This document shows positions 63,714-64,000 of a stretch of DNA of 64,000 bases, piece by piece. How positions within the stretch are numbered: the stretch's first letter is position 1; every line of letters begins with the position of its first letter. The position numbers were made by a program, and so were the translations under genes. The stretch spans positions 627,806-691,805 of the forward strand of contig JAJEKB010021019.1 of the NCBI GenBank assembly GCA_022393335.1, written 5' to 3'. The stretch is from Macrotrachela quadricornifera. Taxonomy: Eukaryota; Rotifera; Eurotatoria; Philodinida; Philodinidae. Under the pieces are notes generated by a model. That model saw only the letters and a list, made by a program, of their open reading frames with translations, was not told the DNA's origin and made no database searches.

Positions 63714-64000
63714 CTGAAGTGATTAACAATAAAAAAAACAGAAACTTTTATCAATAATTTAGAAAACGAAATATTAAAGCTTAGTTAAAAATAATTACAA
63801 AGTTCATTCGTTAATATACATGAGTCGTGCAAAGGAGGTGTTTGTGTTGTAAATTAAATCAACTAGATATATTCTGGCCAAATTAAAGCTCTCACCGACA
63901 AATTAACAAATTTAAATTATGAAATGCGGTTGATGTACATTAGGGCACGTTACTTGAATTTCAAAGTATGTGAAATTTAGGTATAAAAACGAGTCAGAAA

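Overview
The window looks like nuclear DNA of a small-genome, AT-rich invertebrate, most likely a bdelloid rotifer (inference from overall style; no marker gene proves it). Genes are split by many short GT-AG introns (mostly about 45-65 bp). Families include a TRPM channel, a GTPBP-type GTPase, an F-box/LRR protein, U-box kinase and PARP proteins. Intergenic and longer intronic DNA is full of small foldback (inverted-repeat) elements. All splice models were built by hand from the sequence. Reading frames close across every junction in the models given, except the 5' end of the TRPM gene.

Layout. 1-158: tail of an unknown + strand gene. 526-10261 (-): about 26-exon TRPM-type cation channel whose large introns hold a 960-bp mariner-type non-autonomous element and two other hairpins. 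12880-16608: complete hAT DNA transposon (8-bp target duplication, terminal inverted repeats, four-exon transposase that reads open, DDE triad present). 19878-22409 (+): GTPBP1/2-like translational-type GTPase in 11 exons. 22410-25706: gene-free, with a diverged long repeat and a degenerate 35-bp minisatellite. 25707-28516 (-): AIG1/GIMAP-like GTPase with a cysteine/histidine cluster and coiled coil. 30069-30781 (+): dual-specificity phosphatase. 32661-33602 (-): intronless alpha/beta hydrolase, with a decayed copy of its 5' half just upstream (33870-34090). 35016-37537 (-): F-box protein whose C-terminal leucine-rich repeats are each encoded by a separate 84-bp phase-0 exon. 40930-43229 (+): U-box + non-RD kinase + five C2HC zinc fingers in one spliced frame. 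47387-47982 (+): SPRY-like protein. 51911-58890 (+): 2,191-residue protein combining ankyrin repeats, a WWE-like segment, an acidic stretch, a coiled coil, a DEAH-type RNA helicase, a nucleotidyltransferase-like domain and a C-terminal PARP catalytic domain. 61030-61560: Tc1/mariner transposase relic. 63155-63713 (-): 3' exons of a secreted-looking carbohydrate-binding-type protein that runs out of the window.

The two strongest candidates for something undescribed are the helicase/nucleotidyltransferase/PARP fusion and the U-box/kinase/zinc-finger fusion. Both carry ubiquitin or ADP-ribose signalling modules typical of innate immune or stress proteins. The GIMAP-like GTPase and SPRY protein nearby also belong to families often linked with immunity, but nothing in the sequence shows that these genes act together.
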